From positions 1 through 14,135 of the forward strand of contig QEUW01000188.1 of assembly GCA_003577005.1 (NCBI GenBank): DNA of 14,135 bases. Direction: 5' to 3'. Positions 1 through 5,379 of this stretch are shown here, piece by piece. The position numbers and the translations under genes are program-made. Position 1 is the first letter of the stretch; the number at the start of each line of letters is the position of its first letter. The stretch comes from Chloroflexota bacterium (lineage in GTDB: Bacteria; Chloroflexota; Anaerolineae; Caldilineales; Caldilineaceae). The notes beneath the pieces are model-generated. The model saw only the letters and a program-made list of their open reading frames with translations, was not told where the DNA came from and made no database searches.

Positions 1-715
1 CTGGCGCAATAGCTCAGGCGTAATCGGCGTGCCGTGCGGCACACGCGACGAAAGACAGGCCATAGCCGGCTTGTCCCACACGGGCAGGCCCAGGTGGCGG
101 GCCAGTTCACGCACCTCTGGCTTGGTGATGCCGGCTTCGATGAGCGGCGAGCGGACAGCCCGTTTGCGCGCTGCCTCCATCCCGGGCCGGTAGTCGCCCA
201 GATCGCTGGTGTTGTTGCCGTCGAACACCACGTTCCAGCCTTCGGCAGTAGCAATCGCCTTAAGCCGGTCGTGGAGTTCAGATTTGCAAAAGTAGCAGCG
301 GTTAGCGGGATTGGCCGCATAACTTTCATCGAGATATTCTTCTGTGTTGACCAGGCGATAAAAAGTAGCAGCGGTTAGCGGGATTGGCCGCATAACTTTC
401 ATCGAGATATTCTTCTGTGTTGACCAGGCGATAAGGCACGCCCAATTCCTCGGCCAGTTGGATGGCGGCGCGCATCTCGCGCGCCGGGTAGCTGGGCGAG
501 ACGCCGATGCAGGCCAGCGCCCGCTCACCCAGTTCCTGGTGGGCCACGGCCATTACCAGCCCGCTGTCTACCCCACCCGAATAGGCCACCAACGCCGACC
601 CGCTGGCGCGGATGAGCGACCGCAGCGTGACCAGTTTCTGGGCCAGCGCGACTGGCAACTCGTCTTGATAGCGTTCCACAGCGGGGGATTTTTCCATGTA
701 GTCGTTTTTGGTCAT
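1..715 (-). pseudogene. larE: ATP-dependent sacrificial sulfur transferase LarE, frameshifted by a tandem duplication; 3' end outside window
   Basis: LarE adenylates and sulfurates the pyridinium biscarboxylate precursor of the nickel-pincer cofactor used by lactate racemase and relatives. The PP-loop motif SGGVDS is at about residues 46-51, followed by the family-typical GVSPSYPAREM and NPANRCYF. Past the break, positions 1-290 continue the family sequence in another frame: CKSELHDRL, then DGNNTSDLGDYRPGMEAA, then WDKPAMACLSSRVPHGTP, whose Cys is the likely sacrificial or cluster cysteine. An exact 73-bp tandem repeat (288-433) follows the codons for NRCYF. Because 73 is not a multiple of three, the protein runs into 11 foreign residues and stops at 326. 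Removing one repeat copy restores one continuous LarE frame to the window edge. Start: ATG at 715 (TTG at 733 and ATG at 697 are alternatives; no strong ribosome binding site). Family identity is firm; loss of function is inferred, and an assembly error is possible. Confidence 0.85.
288..434. repeat. exact 73-bp tandem duplication inside larE
   Basis: Positions 288-360 are repeated identically at 361-433, and the match continues one base further (361 equals 434). The neighbouring bases differ (287 versus 360, 362 versus 435), which fixes the period at 73. The unit codes for 24 LarE residues plus one base, so the second copy shifts the frame. Perfect identity suggests a recent event or an assembly artefact. 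Confidence 0.95.
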
Positions 716-750
716 GGTGATTCTTTGAAGCAAAAAAGGCAGTTCACGAT

Positions 751-779
751 ATCATCTTACTTTACCACAAGTTCGGCAA
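751..779 (-). promoter_or_regulatory. candidate sigma-70-like promoter of larE
   Basis: On the minus strand TTGCCG (779-774) and GATGAT (756-751) are separated by 17 bases, about 35 bases before the ATG at 715. Each box matches four of six consensus bases. This is the best-spaced pair in the gap but is not strong. Confidence 0.3.
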
Positions 780-790
780 GCCGCATAAGT

Positions 791-819
791 GAGGAGTAAA
801 CCCAGGATCTGGACTCCTC
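791..819. repeat. small hairpin upstream of larE
   Basis: GAGGAGT (791-797) pairs with ACTCCTC (813-819). Inside it CCAG (802-805) pairs with CTGG (809-812) around a GAT loop, leaving an AAAC bulge. No T run follows on either strand, so an intrinsic terminator is not supported. It sits just upstream of the candidate larE promoter and could form in a transcript reading through from the VOC gene. Confidence 0.5.
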
Positions 820-840
820 TTGGCCACTAGGCGTTAGAAC

Positions 841-964
841 CTGTTTGAACAGGGGGCTCCATGCTGGTGCGATGCGCCTGCAAGGTGCGTTGTGCTTCAG
901 GATTACCCGGCGGCCCAGGTACATCGCACGCTGCGCGTGCAACGCACCGACCTTTTTCAAACAG
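841..964. repeat. imperfect 124-bp palindrome, MITE-like or structured intergenic repeat
   Basis: The outer arms CTGTTTGAA (841-849) and TTCAAACAG (956-964) are perfect 9-base inverted copies. The inner arms 866-895 and 919-948 are inverted copies matching at 22 of 30 bases, both built from GGTGCG(A/T)TG-type units. The right end contains the TGA stop of the VOC gene (957-959). No transposase is present. The arrangement suits a small non-autonomous mobile element or an intergenic palindromic repeat; no target-site duplication was identified. Confidence 0.6.
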
Positions 965-1343
965 CCTCTTGCGGCGGAACCACGTTGCGCTGGCAAACCA
1001 TGAGCAAATTGCCGTCCGGGTCTTGGAAGGTCAAGGTGGAGACGCTGCCGATGTCTTCGATCTGGCTGAGGATCGTCACATCGTTGGCCTGGAGAAAATT
1101 GTAGGCGGCGCGGATGTTTTCGGTCCAGAAGAAGCAGAGTGGTTGTGACGAGTTTGTCACCGGTTTGTTGGCATCGAGGATCAACGCCACGTCGCCCGCC
1201 ATGGGCACGTCGTAGATCGCGCCCTCGTGCGAGGTGCTCCCGACTGGCAGGTCAAGAAGCCGGCTGTACCAGGCAGCCGCACGCGCCATATCTGAAACTG
1301 GTATGAAGACCGCACCGATGCGGTTTTGGATGAGATGGTTCAT
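957..1343 (-). CDS. VOC (glyoxalase/bleomycin-resistance fold) family protein
   Basis: A 128-residue single-domain protein with the vicinal-oxygen-chelate pattern. The N-terminal half reads AVFIPVSDMARAAAWYSRLL, typical of the first beta-alpha-beta-beta-beta unit. The C-terminal half ends with TLTFQDPDGNLLMVCQRN, the usual second-unit signature in which an acidic residue often ligates metal. Members include glyoxalases, dioxygenases and resistance proteins; the substrate cannot be read from the sequence. Start: ATG at 1343 is preferred over TTG at 1376 because it overlaps the upstream PIN-remnant stop as ATGA, suggesting translational coupling. The last residues (about VVPPQEAV) and the stop are encoded by or next to the palindromic repeat at 841-964, so the original tail may have been altered. 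Confidence 0.8.
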   Translation of the reverse strand: MNHLIQNRIGAVFIPVSDMARAAAWYSRLLDLPVGSTSHEGAIYDVPMAGDVALILDANKPVTNSSQPLCFFWTENIRAAYNFLQANDVTILSQIEDIGSVSTLTFQDPDGNLLMVCQRNVVPPQEAV

Positions 1344-1483
1344 GGGGTTCCACCATTGGTCGGCAAGACAAGCCAATTCTCCATACGAAGACCAGGGACT
1401 GCCCAGAAGTCTTTGTCTGTCGTCAGCAGCGTCAGTTCGTAGCGCAAGGCCAGCGCTGCGATGAGCGCATCAACCGTCGTCAT
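1340..1483 (-). pseudogene. C-terminal remnant of a PIN-domain (VapC-like) toxin
   Basis: An ATG-initiated frame of 47 codons reads MTTVDALIAALALRYELTLL, then TTDKDFWAVPGLRMENW. This is the last third of a PIN ribonuclease domain. The aspartate in VDALIAA and the aspartates in TTDKDF match the conserved C-terminal acidic positions. A complete VapC-like toxin is about 130-140 residues, with a first catalytic aspartate near its N-terminus; that part is missing and does not occur between this frame and the antitoxin. The start lies 14 bases inside the antitoxin gene and the stop overlaps the VOC start. The parsimonious reading is an internal deletion that removed the toxin's 5' two thirds and left the antitoxin. 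Whether the fragment is translated is unknown; it should be inactive as a nuclease. Confidence 0.7.
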
Positions 1484-1793
1484 TGGCACAGGTCATCACC
1501 TTCATCTCAGCTTCTATCGCTTCCACTCGCGATTCTTCAATCTCAAAATCAGGATCGTATGTTCGCTGACGCAGATGATCGGCCAGGGACCCTTCCGCCG
1601 GACGAATGGCGGTGGGATCGGGCGGTGTCGCCTTGATCTTGGCTACGACTTCTTCGGGCGTGGGCCACCACAGCTCTTCAAGCGCCTCTTCTAACAGGTT
1701 GATAGCAACCTCTTCGGCGGTAAGTTTTTCTTCCTCTGCCTTGCGCTGCAACTGTTCGGCCAAATGGTTGGGTAGGGTGATGGTCAGCCTCAT
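1470..1793 (-). CDS. antitoxin-like small protein (ribbon-helix-helix-type N-terminus)
   Basis: A 107-residue acidic protein. Its N-terminus MRLTITLPNHLAEQLQRKAE, with LTAEEVAINLLEEALEE following, has the strand-helix-helix pattern of RHH/CopG-type DNA-binding antitoxins. The C-terminal half (about residues 55-107, rich in Asp, Glu, Pro) would be the toxin-binding arm. Start: ATG at 1793 is chosen over TTG at 1850 because AAAGGAGG lies 6 bases upstream. Directly downstream, overlapping by 14 bases, is a truncated PIN toxin, which supports the antitoxin assignment. With the toxin gone it may be an orphan antitoxin acting as a DNA-binding autoregulator. Fold assignment is by pattern only. Confidence 0.65.
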   Translation of the reverse strand: MRLTITLPNHLAEQLQRKAEEEKLTAEEVAINLLEEALEELWWPTPEEVVAKIKATPPDPTAIRPAEGSLADHLRQRTYDPDFEIEESRVEAIEAEMKVMTCANDDG

Positions 1794-1860
1794 GCGCGCC
1801 TCCTTTGGTTCATTCGGAACCGTATTCGATTGAAGAGCAGCGTTCCTCAATCACACGATC

Positions 1861-1869
1861 ATTGTAACA
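1861..1869 (-). promoter_or_regulatory. extended -10 promoter for the antitoxin/PIN/VOC cluster
   Basis: On the minus strand TGTTACAAT combines the extended TGn element with a -10 box matching five of six consensus bases. No good -35 box is seen, as is usual for extended -10 promoters. The predicted start lies about 60 bases before the ATG at 1793. Confidence 0.45.
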
Positions 1870-1952
1870 CAGGTTGGCATAGCGAGTGCAGGCGCACACG
1901 CGGTTGGATGTCGCCAACGAGTAGGCCCCGCTGCAGCCGGTAGTGTCCAATC

Positions 1953-1982
1953 AAAAACCGCCGACGCATTGCGCATCGGCGG
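1953..1982 (-). terminator. glnA: intrinsic terminator downstream of the GSI-alpha gene
   Basis: On the minus strand a GC-rich hairpin (1982 to 1958) has 7 pairs (CCGCCGA with TCGGCGG), one A-C mismatch, two more pairs and a 5-base loop. It is followed at once by TTTTT (1957-1953). It lies about 60 bases past the glutamine synthetase stop and separates that gene from the antitoxin cluster. Confidence 0.8.
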
Positions 1983-1991
1983 TGGAACTCA

Positions 1992-2022
1992 GGTGCGCTG
2001 CACTTTCAAAGTGCGTTGCACC
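1992..2022. repeat. palindromic repeat just downstream of the GSI-alpha gene
   Basis: GGTGC (1992-1996) and GCACTTT (2000-2006) pair with AAAGTGC and GCACC on the right (up to 2022) around a 3-by-3 internal loop. It contains GTGCGTTGCAC, an 11-mer that also occurs in inverse orientation at 937-947 in the 124-bp palindrome. It lies between the stop codon and the terminator and may stabilise the mRNA 3' end. Confidence 0.55.
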
Positions 2023-2041
2023 CCTACGGACGCCAGAACGG

Positions 2042-3388
2042 CTAATAGACGGTCAGATAGCGCTCCAGCTCCCACTGGCTGACGTAGAGCCGGTATTCAT
2101 TCCATTCCTGCGTCTTGGCCTCAATGTAGCGTTCGTGGACATGTTGGCCGAGCGCGCTCTGGATCACCTCGTCGCGCTTGAGTTCCTCGATAGCATAGCC
2201 GAGATCGCTGGGCAGGGTGTCGAGACCGGCTCGGTTGCCATCCACATTATAGAGGTCTTCCTCAGCGGGCTGAGGCGGGTCCAACCGGCGGCGGATGCCA
2301 TCGAGCCCCGCAGCGAGCATGGAGGCAAAGGCGAGGTAGGGATTGGCGCTCGGGTCAGGGCAGCGCAGTTCGCAGCGGGTGCTGCGGTAGCGACCGTGGC
2401 TGATGCGCGGGATGCGGATCAACGCGCTGCGGTTGGTGCGCCCCCAGGAGATATAGACCGGCGCCTCATAACCGGGCACCAGCCGTTTGTAGCTGTTGAC
2501 CAACGGCGCAATAATCGGGGTGATAGCCTTGGCATGGGCCAGTTGGCCAGCGATAAAGTGGAGCGCCGTCTTGCTCAACCCATACTCATTTTCGGGGTCA
2601 TACATGGCGGTATCACCGGCGCTGATATCCCACATACTCTGGTGGACATGCATCCCCGACCCGTTGATGCCGGCCAGCGGTTTGGGCATAAAGGTGCAGT
2701 GCAGGTTATTTTTCTGGGCAATCGCTTTGAGCGTGATGCGAAAGGTCATGGCGCTGTCGGCGGCGCGCAACGCCGGGCCATAGCGAAAGTCGATCTCGCT
2801 TTGGCCGATAGCGACCTCGTGGTGCGAGGCTTCCACATTGATGCCCAGCGCCTGGAGCGCATCCACCATCTGGCGGCGGACATTGTTGGCCTGGTCGGTG
2901 CTCACATCGAAATAGCCGGCCTCGTCGTGGGGGACGAGCGGCATCAAGCTGCCGTCCGGGTGGCGGCGGAAGAGAAAGAACTCCAATTCGGGCCCAACCT
3001 GGTAATCCAGCCCCAGTTCAGCGGCCGCCTGTAACTGCCGTTTTAGCACATAGCGCGGGTCGCCATCAAACGGCACCCCATCGGGTGTGTAGACATCGCA
3101 GATGACGCGCGCCGTCGAAAGATCCATATCCCACGGGATGACGGCGAAGGTTTCCAGGTCCGGCACCAGGTACATGTCGCTCTCGGCAATACGGGCAAAG
3201 CCCTCGATAGAGCTGCCGTCAAACCAGATGCCGTGGCTGGTGGCGGTATCCCAATGCCCGACCGGGATGGTCACATGTTTGGCAACACCGACGATGTCGG
3301 AGAATTGGAGCCGGATAAAGCGGATATCGTTGCGCTTGATGATCTCGTCAACGCGTTCGAGTTGTTCTGGTGAATGGGCCACACTCAT
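2042..3388 (-). CDS. glnA: glutamine synthetase, type I-alpha
   Basis: Joins ammonia to glutamate using ATP in the cytoplasm; GSI enzymes are dodecamers. At 448 residues it has the GSI-alpha length. Visible motifs: FDGSSIEGF (56-64), the metal-binding glutamates in GPELEFF (132-138), E191 and E198, the nucleotide-region motif GSGMHVHQ (243-250), NSYKRLVPGYEAP (298-310), and RCPDPSANPYLAF (342-354). It lacks the adenylylation segment of GSI-beta. Arg66 (GFARIAESD) matches the arginine that mediates glutamine feedback inhibition in Bacillus GS, so direct feedback control is likely. Start: ATG at 3388 follows AAGGGGGAG; upstream in-frame starts lie at or before the promoter. It has its own promoter and terminator and is preceded by a second, distant GS gene, so the pair are paralogues, not a recent duplicate. 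Confidence 0.95.
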   Translation of the reverse strand: MSVAHSPEQLERVDEIIKRNDIRFIRLQFSDIVGVAKHVTIPVGHWDTATSHGIWFDGSSIEGFARIAESDMYLVPDLETFAVIPWDMDLSTARVICDVYTPDGVPFDGDPRYVLKRQLQAAAELGLDYQVGPELEFFLFRRHPDGSLMPLVPHDEAGYFDVSTDQANNVRRQMVDALQALGINVEASHHEVAIGQSEIDFRYGPALRAADSAMTFRITLKAIAQKNNLHCTFMPKPLAGINGSGMHVHQSMWDISAGDTAMYDPENEYGLSKTALHFIAGQLAHAKAITPIIAPLVNSYKRLVPGYEAPVYISWGRTNRSALIRIPRISHGRYRSTRCELRCPDPSANPYLAFASMLAAGLDGIRRRLDPPQPAEEDLYNVDGNRAGLDTLPSDLGYAIEELKRDEVIQSALGQHVHERYIEAKTQEWNEYRLYVSQWELERYLTVY

Positions 3389-3419
3389 GCTGTTCTCCCC
3401 CTTGAGGACTGGCGCCATC

Positions 3420-3448
3420 ATTCTAGCATCAATGCCAGGCTGCGCCAA
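3420..3448 (-). promoter_or_regulatory. glnA: sigma-70-like promoter of the GSI-alpha gene
   Basis: On the minus strand TTGGCG (3448-3443), a 17-base spacer ending in TGC, and TAGAAT (3425-3420) form a near-consensus extended promoter. The predicted start, around 3413, leaves a leader of about 25 bases that contains the purine-rich ribosome binding site. This rules out the upstream in-frame start codons. Confidence 0.7.
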
Positions 3449-3506
3449 GTATCAATACCGGCTCCGACGTAAATAAGAATCGTGACAGACTCGCTCATTC
3501 GTTACA

Positions 3507-3540
3507 ACATTCCCGGAACCAGCGCAGATTCCGGGAATGT
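3507..3540 (-). terminator. perfect 12-bp hairpin between the two glutamine synthetase genes
   Basis: ACATTCCCGGAA (3507-3518) and TTCCGGGAATGT (3529-3540) are exact inverted copies with a 10-base loop. The hairpin begins about 36 bases past the stop of the upstream GS gene. The bases after it on the minus strand (TGTAACG) are not a proper T run, so it may be a weak terminator, an attenuator or an RNA-stabilising element. Confidence 0.5.
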
Positions 3541-3576
3541 CAGCGTAAATCGGCTCAACTTCAGAAAGCACGGAGG

Positions 3577-4992
3577 CTAGACACCGTAGTACATGACGTA
3601 CTCGTGCGGGTGCGGGCGCAGACGCACAGCGTCGAACTCGGCGATGCGTTTGTAGCCCACATAAGCCTCGATGAGGTCTTCGGTGAAGACGTCTCCTTCG
3701 AGCAGATAGGCGTTGTCCTCTTCCAGCGCATCGAGCACGGCGTCGAGCGAACCCTTGACCGTCTTGACGTGCTTGATCGTCTCTTCCTCAAAGAGATCCA
3801 CCTCGGCCGGGTTGCCGGGGTCGATCTGGTTCTTGATACCATCCAGACCGGCCATGAGCATGGCGGCAAAGGCCAGATAGGGGTTGGCCGCCGGGTCGGG
3901 GCAGCGGAACTCAATGCGCTTGGCCTTGGGCGACTGCGAATAGACCGGGATGCGGCAGGCCGCCGAGCGGTTGCGGGCCGAGTAGGCGATCACCACGGGC
4001 GCTTCGTAACCGGGCACCAGGCGGCGATAGCTGTTGGTGGTCGGCGCACAGAAGGCCAGCAGCGAATTGATGTGTTTGAGGATGCCGCCGATATACCAGA
4101 GCGCGAGCTGGCTCAAACCGGCGTACTGATCACCCGCAAAGAGCGGCTCCCCCTCTTTCCACAGACTCTGGTGCGTGTGCATGCCTGAGCCATTATCTTC
4201 AAAGAGCGGTTTGGGCATAAAGGTTGCCGTCTTGCCGTGCTTCTTGGCCACATTTTTGACGATGTACTTGTACAACTGCACCTGGTCGGCCATACGCACC
4301 AGCGAGGCAAAGCGCATGTCGATCTCGCACTGGCCGGCAGTAGCCACCTCATGGTGATGGACCTCCACATCGATGCCGGCCTCCAGCATCGTCAACACCA
4401 TCTCAGAGCGAAGATCTTGCAGCGTATCATAGGGCGCCACGGGGAAGTAGCCGCCCTTATAGGTGATCTGGTGGCCGCCACCCATCGTGCCCGAATTCCA
4501 CGGTGCCTCGACCATATCGACCATGTAGCTGCCAAAGTAGCGGCCTGTCTCATAGGCCACCTGGTCAAAGACAAAGAACTCGGCCTCTGGCCCCATGTAA
4601 ACGGTGTCGGCGATCCCAGTCGATTTGAGATATTCGACCGATTTGACGGCCACGTTACGCGGGTCGCGGCTAAAGGCTCCTCCACCTAGCGGCTCGTAGG
4701 CGCTGGCAACCAGACTCAGCGTAGGGATAGTGCAGACAGGATCGATAAAGGCCGATTCCGGGTCGCACTTGAGGATCATATCGCTGGACTCGATGGTCTT
4801 GAAACCACGGATGGACGAGCCATCAAATCCCAACCCATTCTCGAAGGCATCTTCCTCATCGAAGCCCGCAACCGGCATTGAGAAGTGTTGCCACTGGCCA
4901 AACAGATCGGTAAATTTGACATCCACGATCTGGATGTCGTGATCTTTGATAGCCTTCATCACGTCGGCCACAGATCGAAACGTTTGAGACAT
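3577..4992 (-). CDS. glnA: glutamine synthetase, type I-beta-like, with Phe at the adenylylation site
   Basis: ATP-dependent glutamine synthesis from glutamate and ammonia. At 471 residues it has the GSI-beta length and the beta-type insert (around 145-185). Motifs: GFDGSSIRGF (55-64), GPEAEFF (134-140), HHHEVATAGQCEID (212-225), NGSGMHTHQSLW (267-278), NSYRRLVPGYEAP (320-332), and RCPDPAANPYLAF (363-375). The C-terminus GGVFT-like segment (GDVFTEDLIEAY) and the ending HPHEYVMYYGV follow the E. coli pattern. In enteric and mycobacterial GS the adenylylated tyrosine sits in a NLYDLPPEE-type motif; here the aligned segment is VDLFEEET with Phe401, so control by that adenylylation is not possible. 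Start: ATG at 4992 has AAGGGAG 7 bases upstream. It precedes the GSI-alpha gene by 188 bases in the same direction. Confidence 0.95.
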   Translation of the reverse strand: MSQTFRSVADVMKAIKDHDIQIVDVKFTDLFGQWQHFSMPVAGFDEEDAFENGLGFDGSSIRGFKTIESSDMILKCDPESAFIDPVCTIPTLSLVASAYEPLGGGAFSRDPRNVAVKSVEYLKSTGIADTVYMGPEAEFFVFDQVAYETGRYFGSYMVDMVEAPWNSGTMGGGHQITYKGGYFPVAPYDTLQDLRSEMVLTMLEAGIDVEVHHHEVATAGQCEIDMRFASLVRMADQVQLYKYIVKNVAKKHGKTATFMPKPLFEDNGSGMHTHQSLWKEGEPLFAGDQYAGLSQLALWYIGGILKHINSLLAFCAPTTNSYRRLVPGYEAPVVIAYSARNRSAACRIPVYSQSPKAKRIEFRCPDPAANPYLAFAAMLMAGLDGIKNQIDPGNPAEVDLFEEETIKHVKTVKGSLDAVLDALEEDNAYLLEGDVFTEDLIEAYVGYKRIAEFDAVRLRPHPHEYVMYYGV

Positions 4993-5040
4993 AAACAGGC
5001 TCCCTTGGTTGGTTGATTTGGAGATCCTCTTGATGATTTT

Positions 5041-5122
5041 TTTCAGTTGCCATTACGATTCCACTGCTGTATGGCTGCCACTCCTCTTTTGTTACCATCG
5101 TAGGCACAAACGACAACTGAAA
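5041..5122. repeat. distant 9-bp inverted copies in the GS leader/promoter
   Basis: TTTCAGTTG (5041-5049) and CAACTGAAA (5114-5122) are exact inverted copies 64 bases apart. One copy overlaps the candidate -35 box and the other lies in the leader. They could be paired operators or could base-pair only if transcription starts further upstream; they may also be chance. Confidence 0.35.
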
Positions 5123-5125
5123 CAA
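5097..5125 (-). promoter_or_regulatory. glnA: candidate promoter of the GSI-beta-like gene
   Basis: On the minus strand TTGTTT (5125-5120) and TACGAT (5102-5097) are 17 bases apart, giving a leader of roughly 100 bases before the ATG at 4992. An alternative is the extended -10 TGGTATCAT (5142-5134) without a good -35 box. Neither is decisive. Confidence 0.35.
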
Positions 5126-5203
5126 AAAATGTAATGATACCATTGTACGTCGAAACAATAGCGTCCATCTTTAGCCAAATTCCCCAAGCTGCCGCAGTGT
5201 CTT

Positions 5204-5220
5204 TTGTGCAGATTGCACAA
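5204..5220. promoter_or_regulatory. 17-bp symmetric operator-like dyad
   Basis: TTGTGCA-GAT-TGCACAA is a perfect 7-base inverted pair with a 3-base centre, the size and symmetry expected for a dimeric helix-turn-helix regulator. It lies about 80 bases upstream of the candidate -35 box of the GSI-beta-like gene. The binding protein is unknown. Confidence 0.4.
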
Positions 5221-5299
5221 TCAGCGACTGTTTGTCCTTACGTTTTGATTACACAGGGTGAGAAGCGCACAAGCAAAATTCGTGACGCCCGCCTCATAA

Positions 5300-5379
5300 G
5301 AAACTATCTCAAAATCTCCGTGCCACACTAGTGCTGCCCGTAAGCGTTCCGGCGCCACAACCAATTTTGAGATAGTTTC
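5300..5379. repeat. 80-bp element with perfect 16-bp terminal inverted repeats
   Basis: GAAACTATCTCAAAAT (5300-5315) and ATTTTGAGATAGTTTC (5364-5379) are exact inverted copies around 48 bases. The arms look like insertion-sequence ends, and no transposase is present. The right arm supplies two bases of the TGA stop (5378-5380) of the large regulator gene. It could act as a bidirectional hairpin at the gene end, but there is no T run. A clear target duplication is not visible. Confidence 0.7.

Larger units (their letters stand above)
4993..5377. other. gene-free interval upstream of the GSI-beta-like gene
   Basis: 385 bases of lower GC content than the neighbouring genes, with no convincing protein frame. 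It holds the ribosome binding site and candidate promoter of the glutamine synthetase gene, a pair of 9-base inverted copies, a 17-bp symmetric dyad, and most of an inverted-repeat element next to the regulator gene. Each is listed separately. Confidence 0.7.

Noticed and set aside
288..434. Possible CRISPR repeat
   Set aside because: Only two directly abutting 73-bp copies, no spacers, and the unit is coding sequence of larE.
757..996. 79-residue minus-strand frame between larE and the VOC gene
   Set aside because: It is formed almost wholly by the palindromic repeat and overlaps the VOC 3' end; no ribosome binding site or recognisable motif.
1943..3034. 363-residue open frame on the plus strand opposite the GSI-alpha gene
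   Set aside because: It lies antisense to a fully conserved glutamine synthetase, has no recognisable domain, and long antisense frames are common in GC-rich DNA.
2042..4992. Recent duplication of glnA
   Set aside because: The two proteins differ in length, inserts and motif details (alpha versus beta-like), so they are old paralogues.
4856..5158. 100-residue minus-strand frame over the GS leader
   Set aside because: It overlaps the conserved GS N-terminus in another frame and spans the promoter region; no homology recognised.
4993..5160. Glutamine riboswitch (glnA RNA) or GlnR/TnrA-type site in the GS leader
   Set aside because: No glnA-RNA-like conserved core was recognised, and TGTAATGATACCATTGTAC does not match TGTNA-N7-TNACA.
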